Source of the DNA: an uncultured Anaeromyxobacter sp.
Lineage (GTDB): Bacteria; Myxococcota; Myxococcia; Myxococcales; Anaeromyxobacteraceae
Reading direction: 5' to 3'
DNA: 60,948 bases
Assembly (NCBI GenBank): GCA_903904005.1
Contig: CAIVAR010000036.1
Span: 1 to 60,948, forward strand
The notes beneath the pieces are model-generated. The model was not told the DNA's origin and made no database searches. It saw only the letters and a list, made by a program, of their open reading frames with translations. A program made the translations under genes and the position numbers. Shown here in pieces: positions 27,270 to 35,632 of this stretch (its first letter is position 1; every line of letters starts with the position of its first letter).

Positions 27270-28124
27270 TCAGCGCTCCTGGAACTCGACCGTGACCGGC
27301 GGGACGAGCCCGAGGGCGGCCGCCTCGGAGAGGAAGAGGCGCACCGCCTCCTTCCCCTTCGGGCCCGCGTCGCGGGTCCACTCGTTCACGTACATCCCCA
27401 CGAAGCGGTCGGCCTTCTCGCGATCGAGGTCGCGGGCGAAGCCCATGGCGTAGTCGAGCGCCACCTCCCGGTGGTCGAGCCCCCAGGCCACCGTCTCGGC
27501 CATCACCCGGGCGAGCGTGCGGCGCAGCGGCTCCGGCAGGTCGCGCCGGAGCGCGTTCATGCCGAGCGGCAGCGGCAGCCCGGTACGCGCCTTCCAGCTC
27601 TGCCCCAGGTCCTCGAGGACGCGGAACCCGTCCTCGCGGGCGGTGAGCTGCCCCTCGTGGATGACCAGCCCGGCCTCGGCCTTTCCGAGCTTCACCATGC
27701 GTCCCACGTCCTTGAAGTCGACGAACATGGGGTCGAAGCCGGGGATGCGCATGCGCAGCGCCAGGTAGGCGCTGGTCCACTCGCCGGGCACGGCGATGCG
27801 GGCGCGGCCGAGCTCCTCGAGCCGGATGAACTGCGAGGTGGGGCTCACGATCACGGTGGGGCCATAGCCGTCGCCGAAGGAGGCCCCGGCGTCGAGCAGC
27901 ACGTACTTGTCGCTCACGTGGGCGTAGGCGGCCACCGAGATGGCGGTGATGTCGTGGAGCGCCTCGCGGGCCCGGTGGTTCAGGGTCTCGATGTCGCCGG
28001 TCTCCTGCACGAAGGCCAGACCGTCGGCCTTCACCGCGCCGGAGAAGAGGCCGCAGAACATGAACGCGTCGTCGGAATCGGGGCTGTGGGCCACCCGGAT
28101 CGTGTGCGGCATGGGCGCACTCAT
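27270..28124 (-). CDS. mqnD: 1,4-dihydroxy-6-naphthoate synthase (futalosine pathway)
   Basis: Converts cyclic dehypoxanthinyl futalosine to 1,4-dihydroxy-6-naphthoate. It has 284 residues in a periplasmic-binding-protein-like fold without a signal peptide. Landmarks: RVAHSPDSDDAFMFCGLFSG, ETLNHRAREALHDITAISVAAYAH, GPTVIVSP, VDFKDVGRMVKLGKAEAGLVIHEGQLT (substrate loop and catalytic His region), and LPLPLGMNALRRDL. The ATG at 28124 is chosen over the one at 28112 because it precedes the family core by a normal length. It is divergent from the ubiD gene with 54 bases between them and appears to lead a four-gene run to 25766. Confidence 0.93.
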   Translation of the reverse strand: MSAPMPHTIRVAHSPDSDDAFMFCGLFSGAVKADGLAFVQETGDIETLNHRAREALHDITAISVAAYAHVSDKYVLLDAGASFGDGYGPTVIVSPTSQFIRLEELGRARIAVPGEWTSAYLALRMRIPGFDPMFVDFKDVGRMVKLGKAEAGLVIHEGQLTAREDGFRVLEDLGQSWKARTGLPLPLGMNALRRDLPEPLRRTLARVMAETVAWGLDHREVALDYAMGFARDLDREKADRFVGMYVNEWTRDAGPKGKEAVRLFLSEAAALGLVPPVTVEFQER

Positions 28125-28139
28125 ATCTTTCAGCGATCG

Positions 28140-28168
28140 TTGAAACAAGGGGCGGAAGGGAGTAGATC
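28140..28168 (+). promoter_or_regulatory. Putative promoter of the menaquinone run (ubiD onward)
   Basis: TTGAAA, a 17-base spacer, then TAGATC, in the 54-base space between mqnD and the ubiD gene. The -10 ends ten bases before the ATG at 28179. There is no Shine-Dalgarno. Confidence 0.5.
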
Positions 28169-28178
28169 CCGCCAACCC

Positions 28179-29693
28179 ATGGCTTACCGGTCCCTGCGCG
28201 ATTTCCTCGATCGGCTGGAGCGGGCCGGCGAGCTGGCCCGTGTCACCGAGCCCGTCGACCTGAAGCTCGACATGGCGGCGCTGGCCGACCGTGCCGCCAA
28301 GCAGCAGGGGCCGGCGCTGCTCTTCGAGAAGCCCTCCTCCGGCGTGCTGCCGGTGGCCATGAACCTCTTCGGCACCCGGCGCCGCGCCGCCTGGGCGCTC
28401 TCCTGCGAGGACCTCGACGAGCCGGCCAGCGAGCTCCGGGCCCTTCTCAAGATGGCGCCGCCGCAGGGGCTCTGGGACAAGCTCAAGATGATCCCGAAGC
28501 TCGGGAGGCTCGCGTCCCTGCCGCCGAAGCACGTCTCCTCCGGTCCGGTGCAGGAGATCGTCGACCGCGAGCCCGACATGGGCTCGATCCCGGTGCTCAC
28601 CACCTGGCCGCACGACGGCGGGCCGTTCATCACCCTGCCGCAGGTCATCACCCGCGATCCCGAGACCGGCATCCGCAACGTGGGCATGTACCGCTGCCAG
28701 GTGATGGGGCCGCGCAAGGTCGGACTTCACTGGCAGCTCCACAAGACCGCCCACGCCCACTGGCGCGCCTACCGCAAGCGCGGCGAGCGCATGCCGGTGG
28801 CCATCGCGCTGGGCGGCGACCCGGCGCTCACCTACTGCGCCTCGGCGCCGCTCCCGCCGGGCATCGACGAGTACCTCTTCGCCGGCTTCCTGCGGAAGGA
28901 GTCGGTTCACATGGTGAAGGGCGTGACCGTGGACCTCGAGGTCCCGGCCGACGCCGACGTGGTCATCGAGGGCTACGTCTCCGAGCAGGGCGTGGTGCGG
29001 GAGGGCCCCTTCGGCGACCACACCGGCTACTACTCGCTCGCCGACGACTATCCGTTCCTCGAGGTCACGGCCATCACCCGGCGGCGCGACGCGATCTACC
29101 CCGCCACCGTGGTCGGCCCGCCGCCCATGGAGGACTACTGGATGGGCACCGCCACCGAGCGGCTCTTCCTGCCCATGCTCCAGCTCGTCTTCCCCGAGGT
29201 GGTGGACATGGCCTTCCCGCCGGAAGGGGTCTTCCACAACCTCTGCTTCCTCTCCATCAGGAAGGACTTCCCGGGGCACGCCAGGAAGCTCATGCACGGC
29301 CTGTGGGGCTCCGGGCAGATGTCGGCCACCAAGACGCTCGTGGTCTTCGACGAGGACGTCGACGTGCACGACTTCTCGCAGTGCGCCTGGCGCGCCTTCG
29401 CGAACGTCGACGCGAAGCGCGACATGGTGGTGCTGGACGGCCCGGTCGACGTGCTCGACCACGCCTCCACCGCCTTCGGCCTGGGCGCCAAGGTGGGTAT
29501 CGACGCCACCAAGAAGTTCGTCGAGGAGGGCGGGCGCGAGTGGCCCGAGCCCTGCGTCCACCCGCCCGAGGTGCTGGCCCGCATGGACGCGCTCTACGAG
29601 CGGCTCGTGCCCGGCGCGAAGGCTCCGGTGCGCCCGCGCATCGCCCTCCCGCCTGCGGCCAGCTGGATCCCGCGGCGCGGAGGCGGCGCGTGA
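28179..29693 (+). CDS. UbiD-family decarboxylase of menaquinone biosynthesis
   Basis: A 504-residue prenylated-FMN-dependent decarboxylase. It should remove the carboxylate of the prenylated 6-naphthoate in the late futalosine pathway (the MqnL/UbiD role). Landmarks: PVLTTWPHDGGPFITLPQVITRD, GLHWQLHKTAHAHWR, EGPFGDHTGYY (with the conserved catalytic acids), and YPATVVGPPPMEDYWMG. The length is normal. Its stop overlaps the GTG of the next methyltransferase (GTGA). Activity requires prenyl-FMN made by UbiX, whose gene two positions downstream is only a remnant. Confidence 0.92.
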   Translation: MAYRSLRDFLDRLERAGELARVTEPVDLKLDMAALADRAAKQQGPALLFEKPSSGVLPVAMNLFGTRRRAAWALSCEDLDEPASELRALLKMAPPQGLWDKLKMIPKLGRLASLPPKHVSSGPVQEIVDREPDMGSIPVLTTWPHDGGPFITLPQVITRDPETGIRNVGMYRCQVMGPRKVGLHWQLHKTAHAHWRAYRKRGERMPVAIALGGDPALTYCASAPLPPGIDEYLFAGFLRKESVHMVKGVTVDLEVPADADVVIEGYVSEQGVVREGPFGDHTGYYSLADDYPFLEVTAITRRRDAIYPATVVGPPPMEDYWMGTATERLFLPMLQLVFPEVVDMAFPPEGVFHNLCFLSIRKDFPGHARKLMHGLWGSGQMSATKTLVVFDEDVDVHDFSQCAWRAFANVDAKRDMVVLDGPVDVLDHASTAFGLGAKVGIDATKKFVEEGGREWPEPCVHPPEVLARMDALYERLVPGAKAPVRPRIALPPAASWIPRRGGGA

Positions 29694-30394
29694 CCGGCGT
29701 CCCCCTTCCCGGGCAGGGCGAGCGCGCCCAGGCGGTGCGCGCGATGTTCGACCGCATCGCCCCCACCTACGACCTGCTCAACCGGGTCATGACGCTCCGG
29801 GTGGATCAGCTCTGGCGGCGGCGGGCGGTGCGCACGCTGCGCCTCGCGCCGGGAGAGCGGCTCCTCGACGTGTGCGCCGGGACCATGGACGTGGCCGCCG
29901 AGGCGCGCCGGCAGTACCCGCAGGCCATCGTGCTGGGCAGCGACTTCTCCATCCCCATGCTCTCCCGCGGCGCGGTGAAGACCGGGTTGCCCGCCGCCAC
30001 CGCCGACGCGCTCCACCTTCCCTTCCGGTCCGGCTCGGTCGACGCGGTCACGGTGGCCTTCGGCGTGCGCAACCTCGACAGCCACGAGGTCGGGCTCTCC
30101 GAGATGGCGCGGGTGATGAAGCCCGGCGCCCGCCTCGCCATCCTCGAGTTCTTCCGCCCCGAGTCGACCGGCACGCGCGCCTTCCACGGCGCGTACAACA
30201 AGCTCGCGCTCCCGGTGATGGGGCGGCTGCTCTCCGCCGACGCCGGCGCCTACCGGTACCTGGTCGAGTCGATGGAGCGCTTCGCGTCCCTGCCCGAGTT
30301 CATCGAATCGGCCGGACGGGCCGGCTTCCGGGACGTGAAGGGGGAGCTGCTCTTCCCGGGCGTCTGCGGGCTGGTCACGGGGGTGCGCGCGTGA
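29690..30394 (+). CDS. menG: Demethylmenaquinone methyltransferase (UbiE/MenG)
   Basis: Last step of menaquinone synthesis, C-methylation of demethylmenaquinone with SAM. It has 234 residues. N-terminal VRAMFDRIAPTYDLLNRVMTLRVDQLWRRRAV, the SAM loop LLDVCAGTMDVAAEA (GTMD replaces the more common GTGD), VAFGVRNLDSHEVGLSEMARVMKPGARLAILEF and the C-terminal GAYRYLVESMERFASLPEF all match UbiE. The GTG start overlaps the stop of the upstream decarboxylase gene. Its own stop overlaps the GTG of the ubiX remnant. Confidence 0.93.
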   Translation: MTGVPLPGQGERAQAVRAMFDRIAPTYDLLNRVMTLRVDQLWRRRAVRTLRLAPGERLLDVCAGTMDVAAEARRQYPQAIVLGSDFSIPMLSRGAVKTGLPAATADALHLPFRSGSVDAVTVAFGVRNLDSHEVGLSEMARVMKPGARLAILEFFRPESTGTRAFHGAYNKLALPVMGRLLSADAGAYRYLVESMERFASLPEFIESAGRAGFRDVKGELLFPGVCGLVTGVRA

Positions 30395-30534
30395 GGCTCG
30401 TCGTCGCCGTGGGCGGGGCCTCCGGCTCGCCGTACGCGAAGCGGCTGCCCGACCGCCCCGGCATCCCCAACGAGCTGATGCGCCGCTGGACCGGGGTCTC
30501 CCCCCACGGCTGCGGCGAACCGACGGAGGAATGA
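30391..30534 (+). pseudogene. ubiX: Flavin prenyltransferase UbiX, in-frame internally deleted remnant (47 codons)
   Basis: An intact reading frame from GTG (overlapping the menG stop) to TGA (overlapping the mqnE ATG). Residues 1-19, VRLVVAVGGASGSPYAKRL, match the UbiX N-terminus (V-G-x-T/G-GASG-x-x-YA-x-RL, the FMN-binding loop). Residues about 20-37, PDRPGIPNELMRRWTG, match the very end of UbiX (R-x-LD-x-x-GI-x-x-x-L-x-RW-x-G). The roughly 140 residues in between, including most of the active site, are missing. Such a peptide cannot fold as UbiX. Both coupled ends are kept, so the deletion preserves translation into mqnE. Confidence 0.78.
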
Positions 30535-31694
30535 TGCTCTCGTCCCTGGCGAACCGCGCACTCGAGCGCGACGGGCTCGGCCCCATCCGAGACAAGGTGC
30601 TCTCCGGCACGCGGCTCTCGCAGGCCGAGGCCATCACCCTCTTCGAGGCCCGCGACCTGGCGGCGCTGGGCGCGCTCGCCAACCACGTTCGCGAGGCGCG
30701 CCACGGCGACTCCACCTTCTACAACCGCAACGTCCACCTGAACCCCACCAACGTCTGCGTCGCCACCTGCAAGTTCTGCTCGTTCGCCCGCCCCGACGAC
30801 AAGCAGGCCAGCGAGGGCTACACGATGTCCCTCGACCAGGCGGTGCACCACGTGGTGTCGAAGCGGGCGCTCGGGATCACCGAGGTGCACATCGTCTCCG
30901 GGCTCCACCCCGACCTTCCCTGGTCGTACTACCTGGAGACCGTCCGGCGCATCCGGCAGGCCTGGCCCGAGCTGCACATCAAGGGCTACACCGCGGTCGA
31001 GCTGCACTTCTTCGCCGAGAAGTTCGGGATGACGCTCGAGCAGGTGCTCTCCGAGCTCATCGCCGCCGGCCTCACCACCATCCCGGGCGGCGGCGCCGAG
31101 ATCTTCGCCTCCCGGGTCCGCCGGAAGATCTGCGACGACAAGGCCACCGCCGAGCAGTGGCTCGACGTGCACCGCACCGCCCACCGGCTGGGCTTGAAGT
31201 CGAACGCCACCATGCTCTACGGCCACATCGAGACGCTGGCCGAGCGGGTCGACCACATGGCCCGGCTGCGCGACCTCCAGGACGAGACCCGTGGGTTCCA
31301 GGTCTTCATCCCGCTCGCCTTCCACCCCGAGCACAACATGATCGGCAAGGCCTTCCCCAAGCCCACCGGCTACGACGGCCTGCGCACCTTCGCGGTGGCC
31401 CGCCTCTTCCTCGACAACTTCGACCACGTGAAGGCCTACTGGGTCTCGCTGGGGGAGCGGCTCGCGCAGGCCTCGCTCTCCTTCGGCGTCGACGACGTCG
31501 ACGGCACCGTCCTCGAGGAGCGCATCTACCACATGGCCGGCGCCACCACGCCGCAGGCCCTGTCCGAGGCGCAGCTCCACCGGATGATCCGCTTCGCCGG
31601 GCGCGTGCCCGTCGAGCGCGACAGCCTCTACCACGTGCTCCGGGTGCACGACGCCACGGCGCCGCTGCCGGCCAGCGCCGGAGGCGCCCGATGA
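30534..31694 (+). CDS. mqnE: Aminofutalosine synthase (radical SAM)
   Basis: Joins 3-[(1-carboxyvinyl)oxy]benzoate with SAM-derived adenosyl to give aminofutalosine. It has 386 residues. The radical SAM cluster motif NVCVATCKFC (C75, C79, C82) follows NRNVHLNPT. HIVSGLHPDLPWSYYLE, IPGGGAEIF and IPLAFHPEHN are family landmarks. Two adjacent ATGs occur; the second (30534) lies at a better distance from GGAGG, while the first (30531) would add one Met. The stop overlaps the mqnA ATG. Confidence 0.94.
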   Translation: MLSSLANRALERDGLGPIRDKVLSGTRLSQAEAITLFEARDLAALGALANHVREARHGDSTFYNRNVHLNPTNVCVATCKFCSFARPDDKQASEGYTMSLDQAVHHVVSKRALGITEVHIVSGLHPDLPWSYYLETVRRIRQAWPELHIKGYTAVELHFFAEKFGMTLEQVLSELIAAGLTTIPGGGAEIFASRVRRKICDDKATAEQWLDVHRTAHRLGLKSNATMLYGHIETLAERVDHMARLRDLQDETRGFQVFIPLAFHPEHNMIGKAFPKPTGYDGLRTFAVARLFLDNFDHVKAYWVSLGERLAQASLSFGVDDVDGTVLEERIYHMAGATTPQALSEAQLHRMIRFAGRVPVERDSLYHVLRVHDATAPLPASAGGAR

Positions 31695-33553
31695 AGCTCC
31701 GTGCCGCAGCCGTCTCCTTCCTCAATGCGCGCCCGCTCACCGCCGGGCTCGCCGACAGCCCGCTCATCGACCTGGTGCTGGCCGAGCCCTCGCTGTGCGC
31801 CTCCATGCTCGAGGCCGGCGACGTCGAGCTGGCGCTCCTGCCTGTGGGCGCGCTGCCCGGGCAGGACTGGGAGGTGGTGCCGGGCATCGCCATCGGCGCC
31901 GACGGCCCGGTGCAGACGGTGGTGCTGGCCGGCGAGACCCCGCCCGAGGAGTGGGACGAGGTCTTCCTCGACACCGCCTCGCGCACCTCGCAGATCCTGG
32001 CGCAGCTCGTGCTGCGCGAGCGCGGGCTCTCCCCCCGCTACACCCACATGCCGGCCGTCGAGGGGCTCTCCCGCGCGGTGGGGCCGAAGGGGGCGCTCGT
32101 CATCGGCGACCGGGCCTTCGAGGTGAAGAAGAAGGTGGTCCTCGACCTGGGGCGCGAGTGGAACCGGCTGACGAAGCTCCCCATGGTCTTCGCCGTCTGG
32201 GCGGCCCGCCCCGGCGTGCTCCGCCCGGAGGACGTGCAGGAGCTGGCCCGCGGCGCCCAGGTCGGCCTGGGCATGCGCACCGAGCTGGCCCAGGCCTTCG
32301 CCCGCGAGGCGGGGGGAGACCCCGAGCATTACCGGCGCTACCTCACCCAGAAGATCCGCTACGGGCTCGGCCCCCACGAGCTGGAGGGGCTCGAGACCTT
32401 CCTCGGCCGCGCCGCCGCGGTGGGGCTCGTCCCGCCCACCACCCTGCGCTTCGCCGACGACGTGGTGCGCAGCCGGCGCATCCGCCGTGCCGTCTCGGTC
32501 GACACCGCGCTCCAGAAGGGGGCCGATGGCGAGCGGATCGACGCCGACGAGGCCGAGGCGCTCGACGAGAAGGCACCGCTCCTCGAGCTGGGGCTGGCCG
32601 CCGACATGCGCCGCCGGGCGCTGCACCCCGAGGGGGTGGTCACCTACATCGTGTCACGCAACGTGAACTACACGAACGTGTGCACGACCGCCTGCTCCTT
32701 CTGCGCCTTCTACCGACCGCGCAGCCACGGCGAGGCCTACGTGCTCGACCGCGGGCAGATGGCCCGCAAGATCGAGGAGACGCTCTCGCTGGGGGGCATC
32801 GAGATCCTTCTGCAGGGCGGGCTCCACCCCGACCTGGGCGTGGAGTGGTACGAGGATCTCTTCCGCTGGGTGAAGTCGACCTACCCCGCCATCAACCTGC
32901 ACGCCCTCTCCCCCGAGGAGATCTGGCACATCGCCCGCACCAGCCAGCTCCCGCTCGACGCCACCATCGACAAGCTGGTCTCCGCCGGGCTCGACTCCAT
33001 CCCGGGCGGCGGCGCCGAGGTGCTCGACGACGAGGTCCGCCGGCGCATCGCCCCGCTCAAGTGCTCCACCGACGAGTGGCTCACGGTGATGCGCGCCGCC
33101 CACCGCAAGGGGCTGAAGAGCACGGCCACCCTCATGTTCGGGGTGGGCGAGCAGGCCCAGCACCGGGTCAACCACTTCCTGCGGCTGCGCGAACTGCAGG
33201 ACGAGACCCAGGGCTTCACCGCCTTCATCTGCTGGACCTTCCAGCCCGAGAACACCCGGCTCGAGCCGTCCGACAACAGCGCCCACGCCTACCTGCGCAC
33301 GAACGCGCTGGCCCGCCTGGTCCTCGACAACGTCCCCAACTTCCAGGCCTCCTGGGTCACCATGGGCGGCGGCGTGGCCCAGGCCGCCCTGCACATGGGC
33401 TGCAACGACTTCGGCAGCGTGATGATCGAGGAGAACGTGGTCTCCGCCGCCGGCACGACCTTCCAGATGGACGCGGAGGAGGTCGAGCGGCACATCCGCG
33501 ACGCCGGCTTCCGCCCGGCGCGCCGGAACATGCGCTACCAGCTGGTCGCGTAG
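31691..33553 (+). CDS. mqnAC: Fused chorismate dehydratase (MqnA) - cyclic dehypoxanthinyl futalosine synthase (MqnC)
   Basis: One 620-codon frame with no internal stop. Residues about 1-265 are MqnA: KLRAAAVSFLNARPLTAGL, ASRTSQILAQLVL, ALVIGDRAFEVKKK. A short charged linker (VVRSRRIRRAVSVDTALQKG) leads into residues about 285-620, MqnC: radical SAM motif NVCTTACSFC (C331, C335, C338), LQGGLHPDLGVEWYE, IPGGGAEVLDDEVRRRI, and FICWTFQPENTRLEPSDNSAH. These enzymes are separate proteins in the well-studied organisms and act at the first and the fourth step. No ATG and no ribosome site suits an internal MqnC start, so a genuine fusion is favoured. Confidence 0.9.
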   Translation: MKLRAAAVSFLNARPLTAGLADSPLIDLVLAEPSLCASMLEAGDVELALLPVGALPGQDWEVVPGIAIGADGPVQTVVLAGETPPEEWDEVFLDTASRTSQILAQLVLRERGLSPRYTHMPAVEGLSRAVGPKGALVIGDRAFEVKKKVVLDLGREWNRLTKLPMVFAVWAARPGVLRPEDVQELARGAQVGLGMRTELAQAFAREAGGDPEHYRRYLTQKIRYGLGPHELEGLETFLGRAAAVGLVPPTTLRFADDVVRSRRIRRAVSVDTALQKGADGERIDADEAEALDEKAPLLELGLAADMRRRALHPEGVVTYIVSRNVNYTNVCTTACSFCAFYRPRSHGEAYVLDRGQMARKIEETLSLGGIEILLQGGLHPDLGVEWYEDLFRWVKSTYPAINLHALSPEEIWHIARTSQLPLDATIDKLVSAGLDSIPGGGAEVLDDEVRRRIAPLKCSTDEWLTVMRAAHRKGLKSTATLMFGVGEQAQHRVNHFLRLRELQDETQGFTAFICWTFQPENTRLEPSDNSAHAYLRTNALARLVLDNVPNFQASWVTMGGGVAQAALHMGCNDFGSVMIEENVVSAAGTTFQMDAEEVERHIRDAGFRPARRNMRYQLVA

Positions 33554-33560
33554 GCGCCGC

Positions 33561-34766
33561 ATGCCCGTCCGCGTCGTCGCTGCGACCTGGGTGCTGCCCG
33601 GACCGGACCTCCCGCCCCTGCGGGACGGGGCGGTGGCGCTCGACGGCGACCGGATCGTCGACGTGGGGCCGCGGCTGGTGATGGAAGCGCAGCACGGCGC
33701 GGCCGAACGGGTCGACGCGGTTCTCCTCCCGGCGCTGGTGAACGCCCACCTGCACCTCGAGCTCTCCCACCTGGCCGGGAAGGTCCCGGGCGGCCGGGGG
33801 CTCGTGCCCTGGATCGAGGCGCTGGTGGCCCAGCGGGCCCGGCGCGACGGCGCCATCGAGGAGGGCATGGCCCGGGGCGCGGCGGCGCTGCGGGAGGCCG
33901 GCGTGGCCGCGGTGGGGGACGTGACGAACGGCCTCGGCTCCGCGCGCCACCTGGCGCGGGAGGGGATCTCGGGCACGCTCTTCCACGAGGTCTACGGCTT
34001 CACCGAGGCGCGGGCGGCGGAGGCGATGCGGGCGGCCTCGGAGGCCCGGAACCGGATGGGCCCCCCGGGGCCCGGGCTGCGGGTGGCGCCGAGCCCGCAC
34101 GCCGTCTACTCCACCCACCTGCCCGCCGCGGCCGCGCTGCTCTCCGCCGGCCCGGCCTCGATCCACCTCGCCGAGGTCCCCGAGGAGCGGGCCTTCGTCG
34201 CCGAGGCGAGCGGCCCCTTCGCCGACCTCGTGCTGCGGCTCGGCCTCGACCCGGGCGCGCTCCGCCCCTTCGGCCGGTCGGCGGTGGGCGCGGTGTCCCG
34301 CTGGCTCGGCCCGGGGACGCTGGTGGTGCACGCCGTCGACCTCGACGACCTGGACGTGGCCACGCTGCGCGCCTCCGGGGCCACCGTCGTCCTCTGCCCG
34401 CGCTCGAACCGGCACGTCTCCGGTGGGTTCCCCGACCTGCCGCGCCTGCTCGCGGCCGACATCCCGCTCGCGGTGGGCACCGACTCGCTGGCCTCGTCCC
34501 CCTCCCTCTCCCCGCTCGAGGAGCTCGCCGTGCTGCACCAGGCGTTCCCGGAGGTGAGCCCCGCGCGGCTCCTCGCGATGGGCTGGAACGGCACGGCGGT
34601 CGGCGCTCCCGAAGTGGGCAGGCTGGCCGCCGGCACGGCGCCGGGCGTGCTCTCCGTGCCACTCGAGGGGGCGGACCCGATCGACCCCTTCGCCTGGCTC
34701 CTGCGGGCCCAGGCTCCGGGCGCCCTCTCCTGGCTCGCCCGCCACCGTCCCGAGGACCGCGCATGA
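33561..34766 (+). CDS. mqnX: Aminofutalosine deaminase (amidohydrolase family)
   Basis: A 401-residue metal-dependent hydrolase. The first metal-binding pair is in LPALVNAHLHLELSHLAGK (H63, H65). APSPHAVYSTH and SIHLAEVPEERAF supply further ligands, and GTDSLASSPSLSPLEEL holds the conserved Asp. NAHLHLELS is the phrase typical of 6-amino-6-deoxyfutalosine deaminases, which turn aminofutalosine into futalosine. The position right after mqnE and mqnA-mqnC supports this. A plain cytosine/chlorohydrolase-type activity is the alternative. It starts 7 bases after the previous stop and overlaps the next gene. Confidence 0.85.
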   Translation: MPVRVVAATWVLPGPDLPPLRDGAVALDGDRIVDVGPRLVMEAQHGAAERVDAVLLPALVNAHLHLELSHLAGKVPGGRGLVPWIEALVAQRARRDGAIEEGMARGAAALREAGVAAVGDVTNGLGSARHLAREGISGTLFHEVYGFTEARAAEAMRAASEARNRMGPPGPGLRVAPSPHAVYSTHLPAAAALLSAGPASIHLAEVPEERAFVAEASGPFADLVLRLGLDPGALRPFGRSAVGAVSRWLGPGTLVVHAVDLDDLDVATLRASGATVVLCPRSNRHVSGGFPDLPRLLAADIPLAVGTDSLASSPSLSPLEELAVLHQAFPEVSPARLLAMGWNGTAVGAPEVGRLAAGTAPGVLSVPLEGADPIDPFAWLLRAQAPGALSWLARHRPEDRA

Positions 34767-35632
34767 CCGTCGGCGCCGTTGCACGAATGGTGAAGTTCTC
34801 CCATTCCCTCTTCGCCCTGCCCTTCGCGGTGTCGGCGGTGGTCCTGGTGTCGGGGCAGGCCCGCCTCGAGCCGGTCCGGCTCCTGCTCGTGGCGGTCGCG
34901 GTGGTGGCGGCGCGCACCGCGGCGATGGCGATGAACCGCATCGCCGATCGCTCCTTCGACGCGCGGAACCCGCGGACGGCGGCCCGGGAGCTGGTGACCG
35001 GCGAGGTGTCGCCGGTGGCGGCCTGGGCCCTCCTCGTCGGGTCGAGCCTGGTCTTCGTCGCCGCGGCGGCGCTCCTCTCCCCCCTCACCGGCTGGCTCGC
35101 GCTGCCGGTGCTCGGGATCCTGCTCGGCTACTCGTACGCGAAGCGCTTCACCTGGGCCTGCCACCTCTGGCTCGGCGTGGCCCAGGCGCTCGGCCCCATC
35201 GGCGTGGCCATCGCCCTCACCGGGACCGCTCCCCCGTCGGCGGTCCTCCTCGGCCTCGGGGTGGGTGCCTGGATCGCCGGCTTCGACGTCTTCTACTCGA
35301 TGCAGGACGCCGATTTCGACCGGTCCCTGGGACTCCACTCGATCCCGGCCCGCTTCGGGGTCGGCGGCGCTCTCGTCTGGGCCCGGGTGCTCCATGTCGT
35401 CGCCGTCCTGCTCCTCCTCGCCGCCGGGACGGCCGGCGCGCAGGGGCCGGCCTGGTTCCTCGGGACCGCGCTGCTCGCCGCGGTCCTCCTCGCCGAGCAC
35501 CTCTACGTCGCGCCGCAGGGGGTGCTCCGACCGGAGCGCATCGGGAAGGCCTTCTTCGACTTCAACGCATTCGCCTCGGTGGCCTTCGCGCTCTGCGCCA
35601 TCGCCGGACTGCTGCTGCGGGTGCGTTCGTGA
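34763..35632 (+). CDS. mqnP: UbiA-family prenyltransferase of menaquinone synthesis (MqnP-like)
   Basis: A 289-residue integral membrane enzyme with about eight helices that attaches the polyprenyl chain to the naphthoate ring. The first Asp motif is NRIADRSFDARNPRTAARE and the second YSMQDADFDRSLGLHSIPARFG. VKFSHSLFALPFA at the N-terminus is typical of the UbiA group that works in the futalosine pathway. The ATG overlaps the stop of the deaminase gene and the stop overlaps the GTG of the next gene. Confidence 0.92.
   Translation: MTVGAVARMVKFSHSLFALPFAVSAVVLVSGQARLEPVRLLLVAVAVVAARTAAMAMNRIADRSFDARNPRTAARELVTGEVSPVAAWALLVGSSLVFVAAAALLSPLTGWLALPVLGILLGYSYAKRFTWACHLWLGVAQALGPIGVAIALTGTAPPSAVLLGLGVGAWIAGFDVFYSMQDADFDRSLGLHSIPARFGVGGALVWARVLHVVAVLLLLAAGTAGAQGPAWFLGTALLAAVLLAEHLYVAPQGVLRPERIGKAFFDFNAFASVAFALCAIAGLLLRVRS

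Noticed and set aside
26990-27780. A second minus-strand frame with a membrane segment near mqnD
   Set aside because: It overlaps mqnD in another frame and has shadow composition.
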